From: DT-111 sp965263225
GTDB taxonomy: Bacteria; Bacteroidota; Bacteroidia; Chitinophagales; Saprospiraceae
Length of the DNA stretch: 64,000 nucleotides
Direction: 5' to 3'
NCBI GenBank assembly: GCA_965263225.1
Contig: CBDHHG010000008.1
Span: 186,001-250,000, forward strand
Both the position numbers and the translations under genes were made by a program. The notes under the pieces were generated by a model. The model made no database searches. It was given only the letters and a program-made list of their open reading frames with translations, and was not told the origin of the DNA. Shown piece after piece: positions 25,729 to 33,540 of the stretch. The stretch's first letter is position 1, and the number at the start of each line of letters is the position of its first letter.

Positions 25729-27441
25729 TTATTGCTTTTTGAACTTAATCGGCTGGATTTTTAGTTGCCCGCTATCTTTATCCTTGCTGCTAGCGTGCAG
25801 AATGTAAAAGCCTGGGGTAAGATCGCTGATCTGATGGCTGATGTTTCGAGAGAAAGCATACTGATTCACTTTTTCAATCGTTCTGATTTTCTTTCCTTGC
25901 AGATCCAGCAATTCTAGATGTAGACCGGAGGTGAGCCCAGGTTTTATCTCTATGAAGATTTCCTGAGCAGCTGGGTTGGGAGACAGCTGAATTAAGTCAC
26001 TCAATAGGATACTGTTCCCCCTTACGCTGCTGATGGTTGAGGTATTGTAGCTGGGACCGGTATTTTCCGCAGTGGCAAAGGGCCGAATGAGGACGTGGTG
26101 TGGGTATTCATTACATCCGAGGTCTTTCTCTTCCGTGCTTTGCGGGCGTTCTTGCCCCATTAGATCAAAGGAGAGATCTGTGTCTATGGAGATCATACCA
26201 CTAAATTGGGGTAGAGGGGCATAGCCTGGCGCTGCCGCATTGATGGCTGGACTACCTTCCGTTAAACCATAAAAAGACGCACTATTTTCCATTAGTTGTG
26301 GATCAACCGTGGTCATGCCATTTGCTGGCAAGTCCATGCCCAGATTACCGAAGGAGATGTTAGCCAACCAGCTCTCCGTCCCGGTGGGGTCCTTGAACAA
26401 GTTAACATCTGGCTCCGCAAAGATATTATTGGCAAAGGTTACCTGGGTAGGTTTATAATTACCATCTCCTCCCAGGATGATTTCAGAACAGTCGATAATG
26501 GTATTAAAGGCAATGTTGATGTTATCCAGCGGATCGGAGGCTCGGTTTTGCAGGTAAATGGCCCGATCAGCTAAGTTGTAAAAGTAGTTGTTATAGATAT
26601 AGTGGTTTTGACCTTCTCGGACGCGAACGCCTCCTTTACCATTTAGGAAGAAATTGCCGTAGACGATGGCCTCCGAGCCGTGCCGCAGTACTAGTTCCGC
26701 TTTGGGGTTGTCTTCAAAGGTGTTGTATCGATAAACGTTTTGGGTGGCTTTGCTGGAAATTAGTTCTCCATCCCCATTACATTGGGTGAAGTAACAATAC
26801 TCTACCAAGCTGCGGCTAATGTGATCCGCCTGGGTGCTTAATCCAATTCTGATGGGTTCAATCCCATCATCATTCCCCCCTCCATCAAAGTTTTTGAAGG
26901 AACAATGTTGAATCTTATGGTAGCCAGCTTGGTTTTCATTCACTAGAATCGAGAGGATGTTTTGGTCAGCCAGATTCAACCGATTCTCAAAATTACAATA
27001 AGTGACGTTCACGTACTGACACTCCTCTCTTATACGTAGATACTTATAGCAGGTATAAGCCCGGATGTTGATTTGATTAAAATTATTGTAACTGCCATAG
27101 GTATTGATAACATCACTCGTGCCGATATTCCCGTCTACAAATTGAACCCCTTCCAAGGTAATGTAATCCCCGGTGATCTTCACACTGGAAGCACCACTGA
27201 AAATAGTAGCGCCCAGCTCTACTGAACCGATGTAGAGATTACTTTTTGTGATATTCATGTAGATATCATCATAGATTCCGGCTTGCCAGATAATAGAATC
27301 ATTGGAAGCAGCATTGGAATGGGCGGCATTGAATTCCGACTGTGAAGCTACAAATAGGGTAGTAGCAGAAACTTTTAAAGAGAGGAGGAAAAGGATAGCA
27401 AATGTCCATTTCTTAGTTTTCAATGCAATACATAGTGGCAT
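25729..27441 (-). CDS. PL6-family (chondroitinase-B-like) polysaccharide lyase with T9SS sorting domain
   Basis: A secreted right-handed beta-helix lyase of about 570 residues. Segments match the PL6 signature of alginate lyases and chondroitinase B: NGDGELISSKATQNVYRYNT with the catalytic-type Lys, ELVLRHGSEAIVYGNFF with the catalytic-type Arg, then GGVRVREGQNHYIYNNYF. It begins with a signal peptide (KKWTFAILFLLSLKVSA) after ATG 27441; a TTG at 27468 is unlikely. It ends with a T9SS type-A sorting domain (IQLSPNPAAQEIFIEI ... DLTPGFYILHASSKDK), so it is exported across the outer membrane. The substrate is a uronic acid polymer such as alginate or a glycosaminoglycan-like glycan; which one cannot be said. 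Confidence 0.88.
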   Translation of the reverse strand: MPLCIALKTKKWTFAILFLLSLKVSATTLFVASQSEFNAAHSNAASNDSIIWQAGIYDDIYMNITKSNLYIGSVELGATIFSGASSVKITGDYITLEGVQFVDGNIGTSDVINTYGSYNNFNQINIRAYTCYKYLRIREECQYVNVTYCNFENRLNLADQNILSILVNENQAGYHKIQHCSFKNFDGGGNDDGIEPIRIGLSTQADHISRSLVEYCYFTQCNGDGELISSKATQNVYRYNTFEDNPKAELVLRHGSEAIVYGNFFLNGKGGVRVREGQNHYIYNNYFYNLADRAIYLQNRASDPLDNINIAFNTIIDCSEIILGGDGNYKPTQVTFANNIFAEPDVNLFKDPTGTESWLANISFGNLGMDLPANGMTTVDPQLMENSASFYGLTEGSPAINAAAPGYAPLPQFSGMISIDTDLSFDLMGQERPQSTEEKDLGCNEYPHHVLIRPFATAENTGPSYNTSTISSVRGNSILLSDLIQLSPNPAAQEIFIEIKPGLTSGLHLELLDLQGKKIRTIEKVNQYAFSRNISHQISDLTPGFYILHASSKDKDSGQLKIQPIKFKKQ

Positions 27442-27577
27442 ATCGGCAACCTTTTTTCTGTGATTCAAGGAATAAAGATATCCGAAAATCCCTTACTTTA
27501 TGGCCGTTGAACTCTGAACATTTGTCTATAAATGACAAGACAATTGTATAGATGGATAAAAAGGAAAAACCGAAACC

Positions 27578-28222
27578 ATGAAATACGAATTAGTGATCTT
27601 TGATTGTGATGGCGTTTTAGTAGATAGTGAAGGCTTAAGTAGCCAAGTATTTGCGGAAGAAATAGGAAAACTAGGTTGGAAGATTTCAGCTAAGGAAATT
27701 CTACAGCGCTTCAAAGGAGGGAAATTTGCCGATGCCTTGGCTGATATTGAAGCCAATATCACGCAGCCCATGCCTCCAGATTTTGAGCAATTGTTGCGCA
27801 GACGAACTTTTGCGGCTTTCAAACAAGACCTACAACCTATCCCCGGGATTACAGAAGCTTTGGAACAATTGCCATTGCCCTTCTGCGTGGCCTCGAATGG
27901 GCCCCGGAATAAGATTGAACTAAACTTGGGTATTACCAATCTGCTTCCCCGGTTTTCCCAACGTATCTTTTCCGCCTATGAATTAGAAATATGGAAACCT
28001 GATCCTGCTTTTTACCTTACTGTCGCAGAACGGATGGGCTTTGCCAAAGAGACTTGTTTGGTCATAGAGGATAGTTACGCAGGTATGCAATCTGCGACAC
28101 GTGCGGGTATAGATGTCTGGGTATATGCGGAAGGTGAAATTGACCAAGCCATACAGCAAAGCGGGGTTCCTGTATTTTCAAACATGTTAGAGCTTCCAGC
28201 ATTAATTCGCTCGACTGATTAG
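27578..28222 (+). CDS. HAD-superfamily hydrolase, beta-phosphoglucomutase-like
   Basis: A 214-residue subfamily-I HAD phosphatase. Motif I is FDCDGVLVDSEG (nucleophile Asp9, acid Asp11), followed by a helical cap (residues about 16-80), motif II VASNGPRNKIE, motif III lysine in WKPDPAFYL and motif IV VIEDSYAGMQSA. Family members dephosphorylate sugar phosphates, such as 6-phosphogluconate or 2-deoxyglucose-6-phosphate, or act as beta-phosphoglucomutases. The exact substrate is open. Its stop codon abuts the stop of the convergent M23 peptidase gene with no base between. It is divergent from the lyase gene across a 136 bp promoter region. Confidence 0.9.
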   Translation: MKYELVIFDCDGVLVDSEGLSSQVFAEEIGKLGWKISAKEILQRFKGGKFADALADIEANITQPMPPDFEQLLRRRTFAAFKQDLQPIPGITEALEQLPLPFCVASNGPRNKIELNLGITNLLPRFSQRIFSAYELEIWKPDPAFYLTVAERMGFAKETCLVIEDSYAGMQSATRAGIDVWVYAEGEIDQAIQQSGVPVFSNMLELPALIRSTD

Positions 28223-29584
28223 TTATTGTTTCAACCATCCTTCCAGGCCACTATCGGTTCTGATCCAGGCAAATTCCTGGGTGCTTCCCAATACCTCCAC
28301 CTCAGTTTGGGGGGGCAAAGATGCCAAGGGCGTGGCATCTTCCAGCACACTGTTCCATATCTCTTTTTCCTCCTCAATCGTCAGTTTTTGGAGAGGTCGC
28401 TCTAGAGATTCTATGCTAGAGAGACTGATGTAACCCGTGTGGCCACTTGGGGTATGCACGCGGAGCCAATTTTGCGTGGCGGCTTGAATCTGAAGGGGGA
28501 GTTTGGAGGGGAGAGCTAAAAGCCCACTACTTCGATTACTAGGGGCCGAGCGAAGGGTGGCCTGGAGCCTTTTGGTCCGTACGAGCTGCCCTAGGAGCGA
28601 GCTGTCCACGCGTAGTCTGGGCGGAACTGTTTTCTGCTTTGCAATAAAAGGAAAAGGGTCTATGGCCCCCCGCCCTCTTTTGTATATGCTGAAATGAAGA
28701 TGGGGTGCCGTATTTCTGGCATTTCCAGTATTGCCAACCGTACCCAATGTATCTCCTGCCTTTACCCGTGTCCCTTCTGCTACCAGTTGACTATCCAGAT
28801 GTGCGTAGTAAAGGGATTGTCTTCGCTTAGTGTCGCTGAGCCATATTTGTTTACCCCCAAGCCCTCGATTTCGAACACTGCGCACCGTGCCATCCATGGC
28901 TGCCACTACCGGGGTACCTCTACGGGCAAAAATATCTACTCCTTTATGCTTGCGTCGCCCCCCATCTCTAGGATCGCCAAAGAAACTCCAGATAGCATTA
29001 TTTCCTTTTCCACTGACCGGGAATACACTGTATACAGCCTGTGTGCTCAGGCTAAGGGTGAAGCGTGTAGAGAGCAAGAGTTCTCCTTGCAGCCTTAGAA
29101 GGTAGGTACCATCAACCGTAGCTTCATAGGAAGCGCTATCGATCTCATGGGGTTCTATATAGAGCAAGGGTTTTGCCAGGGTAAGGGAGGAGCCGCTTTC
29201 CTCCAACTGATAAAGCTCAAGGAAGAACAACTTATCAGGAGTGGTAGACTCCAAAGCAATATCCAGGCGTTCTCCGGCTCGGAGCGTCATTCGGTAAGCA
29301 AAGGCAGTAGGTCTATATTCGTCGAGGTATCCAGTTTCTTGAAAGGGCATGCTGATTTCTGTACTGTCTTCCATAGCTTGTTCTGCTGCCGCATTCCATT
29401 TTTCTACTATTTGAGATGAACCTATTCCACTGAAGTGGAGTCCTTCCAGATATAAGCCTCTCGGGCTTAATGCTGGTAGGGGAGGAGGAAGGTTAGGCAC
29501 GCGTTCTTCTTCGCAGGAAAGCGAAATGAAAACAAGTAAGACGCACATGGCCAAAAAGGGCACTGAGGTTAGTTCCTTGTACAT
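28223..29584 (-). CDS. M23-family peptidase lipoprotein with SH3-like domain
   Basis: A 453-residue cell-envelope peptidase, probably a lipoprotein (LLVFISLSC with Cys24), with a beta-rich N-terminal region (about 40-180). The LytM/M23 domain has zinc ligands His213 and Asp217 (RRKHKGVDIFARRGTPVVAA) and the HxH pair His295/His297 (APHLHFSIYK). An SH3b-like C-terminal region (about 330-450: NWLRVHTPSGHTGYISLSS, FAWIRTDSGLEGWLKQ) follows. It would cut peptidoglycan cross-bridges or act as a regulator of amidases. The catalytic histidines are intact, so activity is plausible. Confidence 0.9.
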   Translation of the reverse strand: MYKELTSVPFLAMCVLLVFISLSCEEERVPNLPPPLPALSPRGLYLEGLHFSGIGSSQIVEKWNAAAEQAMEDSTEISMPFQETGYLDEYRPTAFAYRMTLRAGERLDIALESTTPDKLFFLELYQLEESGSSLTLAKPLLYIEPHEIDSASYEATVDGTYLLRLQGELLLSTRFTLSLSTQAVYSVFPVSGKGNNAIWSFFGDPRDGGRRKHKGVDIFARRGTPVVAAMDGTVRSVRNRGLGGKQIWLSDTKRRQSLYYAHLDSQLVAEGTRVKAGDTLGTVGNTGNARNTAPHLHFSIYKRGRGAIDPFPFIAKQKTVPPRLRVDSSLLGQLVRTKRLQATLRSAPSNRSSGLLALPSKLPLQIQAATQNWLRVHTPSGHTGYISLSSIESLERPLQKLTIEEEKEIWNSVLEDATPLASLPPQTEVEVLGSTQEFAWIRTDSGLEGWLKQ

Positions 29585-29885
29585 AGGCAGTCGGGTACTT
29601 CTGGTGAAGCTGATAAATATCCTTCTCCGAGAGTTTTTGTAGTTAGCTTAAAAGCCAAGATCAAAAACGTCCTGACCGTAAGGTTTAGATCAGTGGGCTC
29701 ACCACACAACAATTATCGGAGAACTATAAATATAAAGAAGACTTACTGAAATTAGAGGCTTCTTTTCCAGCATCTTCTAATATAGGAACGAAAGGTAGGG
29801 ACTGGCTAGTGCCTAATGACTTGTATTAACTGGACCAGCTCCGCAGCTTTGGGTTAAGGGAAGGTTTGGTATACGATTTTGGACA
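29585..29885. other. Intergenic region with a possible gene remnant
   Basis: No intact gene. Frame 29689-29829 on the plus strand is open between stop codons and encodes a protein-like stretch (QQLSENYKYKEDLLKLE, then NIGTKGRDWLVPNDLY) without a start codon. It may be the decayed end of a gene or chance. Confidence 0.3.
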
Positions 29886-30596
29886 TTATAAGTGTAAGCT
29901 ACCCAATAAATTCATTTGCATACCACTGGCTCCACCGAAGCCATGATCACTTTTCATTCGCTCCACATGGAGCGGGTGAATGCGATGTTCACCATGAGCA
30001 AGGAGTGCCAAAATACTGCCTGGGCGCAGATGCCAACTGGCCCAAGTGATGGGGGAATCGCCGTTGGCATCTTTACGGCTTTTATCTGCACCTGCCTCCA
30101 ATAACAGGGCAATGGTCTCAGCACTGGCAAAGGCCGCAGCTCGATGCAGTGGAGTTTCACCTCGGGTTCGTACATCACGCATAAAACTCCCCGTTGCTTT
30201 TCCTGGAATGGTAGCCACATTGGGGTTCGCTCCTTTAGCCAGCAGAAGCTTAACGATGAAAGGAGAGGAGACTCGGTTAGGCGCACTAATACTAGCATGT
30301 AGTGGCGACTCACCAGTTTTAGGCAGGACTGCATTCACGTCCGCCCCTTGTTCGATTAAGTACTGGCAAAGCCGCCAATGATCATGAAAGGCCGCTCCAT
30401 TTAGGTCGTAATTACGGCCAAGGTCAGCCAGGTTTGCACCCTCCTGCACTAAGAATTTGATAGCACTCACATCGCCGTAGTACGCACAATGTTTCAGGAG
30501 GCTTACACCCTGTTCATCCTTTGCATTAGCGGGGTGACCAGCTTGGAGGTAATCAAAGACTAAATCTGTTCGACCATCTTGAATCTTCTTCAGCAT
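29886..30596 (-). CDS. Ankyrin-repeat protein
   Basis: A 236-residue soluble protein made of about six ankyrin repeats. Recognisable units include GRTDLVFDYLQAGHPANAKD, GVSLLKHCAYYGDVSAIKFL, GESPLHASISAPNRVSSPFI and GETPLHRAAAFASAETIALL, and the last units end at LLEAGADKSRKDANGDSPI. There is no signal peptide, so the protein is probably cytoplasmic and acts by protein-protein binding. The partner is unknown. It is a single gene; the next gene upstream on this strand starts at 30871. Confidence 0.88.
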   Translation of the reverse strand: MLKKIQDGRTDLVFDYLQAGHPANAKDEQGVSLLKHCAYYGDVSAIKFLVQEGANLADLGRNYDLNGAAFHDHWRLCQYLIEQGADVNAVLPKTGESPLHASISAPNRVSSPFIVKLLLAKGANPNVATIPGKATGSFMRDVRTRGETPLHRAAAFASAETIALLLEAGADKSRKDANGDSPITWASWHLRPGSILALLAHGEHRIHPLHVERMKSDHGFGGASGMQMNLLGSLHL

Positions 30597-30667
30597 AGTA
30601 ATCGGGCCTTATATGATATACAATGCTGAATGCCAATTGGTTGACCTCCTCTTGATGGAAGCCTGAT

Positions 30668-30871
30668 CTAATATTGATGTAGTCGATGCATGGGGAGATG
30701 ATCCCCTACATATTTGCCGTAGTGAGCTTCTAAGATAAGGCCCGTTTCAATTAAGAAATCGGCGGATATTTGGGTTTGTGCTCCGTCGCGTTTATAGGAT
30801 TTTCCATTGAATAGAGCCTTGCCCGCTTTCATATCTTTTTTGGGTTGCTTCTTAAATAAGGTATTCATCAT
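30668..30871 (-). CDS. Small hypothetical protein
   Basis: A 67-residue basic protein starting MMNTLFKKQPKKDMKAGKAL and continuing with FNGKSYKRDGAQTQISADFL and GLILEAHYGKYVGDHLPMHR. I do not recognise a family. The double ATG at 30871/30868 is a plausible start; a TTG at 30934 would add 21 residues of poor quality. Composition (lysine rich start, ordered middle) suggests a real small gene. It is 71 bp downstream of the ankyrin gene end region's upstream neighbour and 75 bp after the Crp/Fnr remnant on the same strand, so it may belong to that transcript. Confidence 0.5.
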   Translation of the reverse strand: MMNTLFKKQPKKDMKAGKALFNGKSYKRDGAQTQISADFLIETGLILEAHYGKYVGDHLPMHRLHQY

Positions 30872-30946
30872 CTTACCCAGTGATTCGCTTTCTGAAACAA
30901 AAATGCAGGTCGTCAAACAGAAAACATTTGACAAAAGTCACAAAGT

Positions 30947-31505
30947 TTAATAGCCTTCCTTTCGTGTTTTTTTGCGAATTCTGCTGAGCGTTTCTCGGGC
31001 AATTCCCAGATAGGAGGCAAGATATTGAAGAGGGATTCTTTGGAGTAAATGCGGTTTTTCTCTTACAATATTATCGTATCGCTCCTGCGCGTTTAAAGAA
31101 CTATGTAGATGTGCATATTGGGTACGTTCGACTAAAAGGGTTTCCAAGATCTGTCGACCGAAACCTTGGAAGTTGTGCGAAACTTCATAGAGATTGAGGA
31201 GGTCTAGCCTGCTGCAATACAATGCTACAGTATCTTCTAAAGCGACCAAATTACTATTTGAAGGGACCTGAGCCGTAAGGCTTGATATGTCTGTGGCAAA
31301 TTGATTTTCAAAAAAGAAATCTTGGTGAAATTCTTTACCATCTTTCAGCTCATACATGCGGATCAGGCCGGTCTGGACCCAATAGATGCCTTTACAGGTA
31401 AAGCCCTGCTCGTGGACCAGGGCTTTTTTCTTAAACGTTTAATATGCTGGTAGAGATACTGAGCAAGGTCGTCAGTATCCAGTTAACAGTCAGGAATAGC
31501 TTCAT
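30947..31505 (-). pseudogene. Crp/Fnr-family regulator with frameshifted N-terminus
   Basis: Cyclic-nucleotide-binding-fold transcription regulator. The conserved part reads in frame from 31438: FKKKALVHEQGF, GIYWVQTGLIRMYELKDGKE, FFFENQFATD, and a C-terminal helix-turn-helix (QYLASYLGIARETLSRIRKK). This frame has a stop at 31439-31441 and no ATG, GTG or TTG start before the internal Met at 31357, which lies inside the beta-barrel. The missing N-terminus is visible in other frames: MKLFLTV from ATG 31505, then LDTDDLAQYLYQHIK. One extra base in each of two short A/T runs (near 31483 and 31438) would join all three. The start would be 6 bp after the glyoxalase gene, as expected of an operon. 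Decay, or assembly error, both fit. Confidence 0.72.
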
Positions 31506-31511
31506 AGGGTC

Positions 31512-31925
31512 TTAGTCTTTTCTTTGCACTAGGGAGAACCAATTGCCGGAATCGTCTTTGAACAAGGCCTCTATACCGTAGAATTCTTCGGTTGGGGGCT
31601 TGGTGAATTCTACCCCTTTTTGTTGTAGCTCCTCACAGGTGGCATAGATGTCTACCGATTCGAAGACGCCAAAACCGAAGGTGCCATTTTGAATTAGTTC
31701 GGTAAGCTTCGCAGCACTATCCGCCGGGAACATCTCATTGTTGTTGACGGGCATTAAAGTAATTTCGAGATCGGGCTGGTCCTTGGCCGCGACGGTCAGC
31801 CATTTAGCTTCTGGTCCGATAGGGATTTCCATTTTTACTTCTAGCCCCAATTTGTTGACGTAGAAGTCCTTGGCTCTTTCTTGATCCAGTACGTAGATAC
31901 TGGCATGTGCTAGTCTTGTAATCAT
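31512..31925 (-). CDS. VOC/glyoxalase-family protein
   Basis: A 137-residue two-repeat vicinal-oxygen-chelate protein. The N-terminal ASIYVLDQERAKDFYVNKLG and LGLEVKMEIPIGPEAKWLTV segments, the VDIYATCEELQQKGVEF helix and the C-terminal EALFKDDSGNWFSLVQ are characteristic; His/Glu ligands at the usual places could bind a metal (H7, E122 region), but several VOC proteins are non-enzymatic. It is downstream of an AraC regulator (62 bp) and 6 bp upstream of the broken Crp/Fnr gene, so the three form one minus-strand operon. AraC-VOC pairs are frequent in Bacteroidota. Substrate unknown. Confidence 0.85.
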   Translation of the reverse strand: MITRLAHASIYVLDQERAKDFYVNKLGLEVKMEIPIGPEAKWLTVAAKDQPDLEITLMPVNNNEMFPADSAAKLTELIQNGTFGFGVFESVDIYATCEELQQKGVEFTKPPTEEFYGIEALFKDDSGNWFSLVQRKD

Positions 31926-31987
31926 GATTAGTCTTTTTGTTGGTTCAAAGCAACGAATACTTCGGATTTAGTGCTTATCCGATGTTG

Positions 31988-32413
31988 CTATTTATCCCAC
32001 GAAAAACGGTGAGCGAAGCAGTTGGGCACAAAAGTCTTCGGTTGATCCAGCTGAGCTTGCTGGTGTTTTTTGGATTGCTCTAAGTATTGCTGTGGGGTAC
32101 AGCCAGTATGCCGCTTGAATAGATGAGTAAAGGAGGGTAAGGATTCAAAACCCAAAGCAAAGCAAACTTGTGTGATGGAACTCTCTTCAAGTAGTAGGAT
32201 TTTGGCCCGTTTAATGCGAAGAGAAGTTAGGTACGCGTGAGGTGTTTGGCCGTAGGCTCTTTTGAATAGTCGAAGAAAATGGTATTTGGAAAAGCAAGCC
32301 TCCTGGGCCATATCCTGAACCTGAATTCTTTCTGTGTAATGTTCATCGATATAGCGCTTTGCTGCAACAATTCGGCGATATAGGTAGATCTTCGGGTGCT
32401 TATCCTCATTCAT
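31988..32413 (-). CDS. AraC-family transcriptional regulator (short, DNA-binding domain only)
   Basis: A 141-residue protein consisting almost entirely of the AraC/XylS DNA-binding domain: first helix-turn-helix around IQVQDMAQEACFSKYHFLRL, second around SITQVCFALGFESLPSFTHL, ending in the family motif KRHTGCTPQQYLEQSK. No ligand-binding domain precedes it, so it either senses through a partner or acts constitutively. It leads the AraC-VOC-Crp/Fnr transcript. A strong hairpin terminator at 32453-32491 separates it from the gene upstream. Confidence 0.9.
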   Translation of the reverse strand: MNEDKHPKIYLYRRIVAAKRYIDEHYTERIQVQDMAQEACFSKYHFLRLFKRAYGQTPHAYLTSLRIKRAKILLLEESSITQVCFALGFESLPSFTHLFKRHTGCTPQQYLEQSKKHQQAQLDQPKTFVPNCFAHRFSWDK

Positions 32414-32452
32414 ACGGCATTAAAGTTAGCCCTTTTCTGGCAAGCAAAAGGA

Positions 32453-32491
32453 AATGGCCCTGACTTTTAAGGAAAATAGGTCAGGGCCATT
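32453..32491 (-). terminator. Terminator downstream of the NuiA-like gene
   Basis: A perfect 12 bp stem (AATGGCCCTGAC / GTCAGGGCCATT) with a 15-base loop lies between the NuiA-like gene and the AraC gene. The minus-strand 3' side continues TTTCCTTTTGC. Confidence 0.75.
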
Positions 32492-32535
32492 GCTTTATTC
32501 TAGCGCTAGATCAGCGACGTTCAAATTATCATGGA

Positions 32536-33348
32536 TTAGGTCCATACGGTAGTGGTTTCAAAACCCACTAGATCACCGTCTGGTGCTATGCCTACCAGAT
32601 AGACTGGATACTCAGAGTCAGAACGCAATCCATCCTCTCCAACGATGATATGGGTGATATCCCGGAGGTTAGCGATCATAAAGTCCAATAGTGTCTGAAA
32701 TTTATCTGCATCGGCTTCCGCTTCAAAGTCTTCATAGTTTTCGAAGATCCATGCTAATTCTTCTACCCCCTGCTGAAAGAAGTACACGGCCTCTGCTCGG
32801 TCAACAGGACTAAGACCCAAAGTGTCCCGAAAAGACTCTCGGGTTAAGCGATCCAACTTGGCTTCACGATGGAAAACTTGTAGAAAGGCATCCGCTTCAT
32901 TTGCCCAGGCTGGAAAGTACAAGCCTTCTCCCAGGGCTGTCAATCCAGCCAGTATCTTTTTCGTGGAGTTATCCTCATTGGAGGCTTGCTCCTCTTGCAT
33001 CATCCTGGCCAGACGCACGGCTAATCTAGCCGTTAGAGACATTTCTGCAATTTCAGCCTTAGATAGGCCATTGTTGTTCACATCGTATTTATCGATGAGC
33101 TTTTCTTTAGCATAAGCTAAGGTGCTAGTGACATCGGCTTCCGTGATCCGAGCGCCTGGTTTATGATCACGATGGTCCATGAAGCGATAAAAAATGCTGG
33201 TTAACTGCTGTTCTACGCCGGAAAGGGTGTTCAGCTTAAGTCTAATGTCTTTTCGACTTACGAAGGGGTCGTCTCCTCTAGCATCTAGGATGTTTTTTGC
33301 CGCCCGATCTAAGGCGGCATGTACATGTTGTTTGGAAAGTCTGGCCAT
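32536..33348 (-). CDS. EF-hand-like protein with NuiA (nuclease A inhibitor)-like C-terminus
   Basis: A 270-residue soluble acidic protein. The middle holds an EF-hand-like loop (DKYDVNNNGLSKAEIAE), although the loop is one residue shorter than the standard 12-residue form. The last 70 residues (FQTLLDFMIANLRDITHIIV, then YPVYLVGIAPDGDLVGFETT) resemble the nuclease-A-inhibitor family in length and in the ending VGF-T-TTVW. No signal peptide. Function is uncertain: a nuclease inhibitor or an unrelated alpha/beta protein of that fold. It stands alone between two long gaps. The NuiA resemblance is by eye. Confidence 0.5.
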   Translation of the reverse strand: MARLSKQHVHAALDRAAKNILDARGDDPFVSRKDIRLKLNTLSGVEQQLTSIFYRFMDHRDHKPGARITEADVTSTLAYAKEKLIDKYDVNNNGLSKAEIAEMSLTARLAVRLARMMQEEQASNEDNSTKKILAGLTALGEGLYFPAWANEADAFLQVFHREAKLDRLTRESFRDTLGLSPVDRAEAVYFFQQGVEELAWIFENYEDFEAEADADKFQTLLDFMIANLRDITHIIVGEDGLRSDSEYPVYLVGIAPDGDLVGFETTTVWT

Positions 33349-33540
33349 AAATAGTGTAGGTTTTATTGGATTTATTTATAGGCTACATCCACAGAGAAAG
33401 AATGTACCCGCTCTTTGTAAACAAGATAAGAGTAGTCTTTTAGCTTAACAATATCTCTGCATATTCTTAATGATTACTTAATCTACTCTGCTTGACTGCC
33501 TTAGTTACTTTCGACTAACTTCACGGAAAACCCTAAAATC

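Noticed and set aside
31400..31429. Perfect hairpin followed by six T on the plus strand, like a terminator
   Set aside because: It encodes the KALVHEQGF segment of the Crp/Fnr protein and no plus-strand gene ends nearby; the resemblance is probably accidental.
31431..31442. TTAAACGTTTAA, which resembles the iol operator
   Set aside because: It lies inside the reading region of the Crp/Fnr remnant and flanks its frameshift, so it is not an independent promoter element, and its outer bases differ from the two operators.
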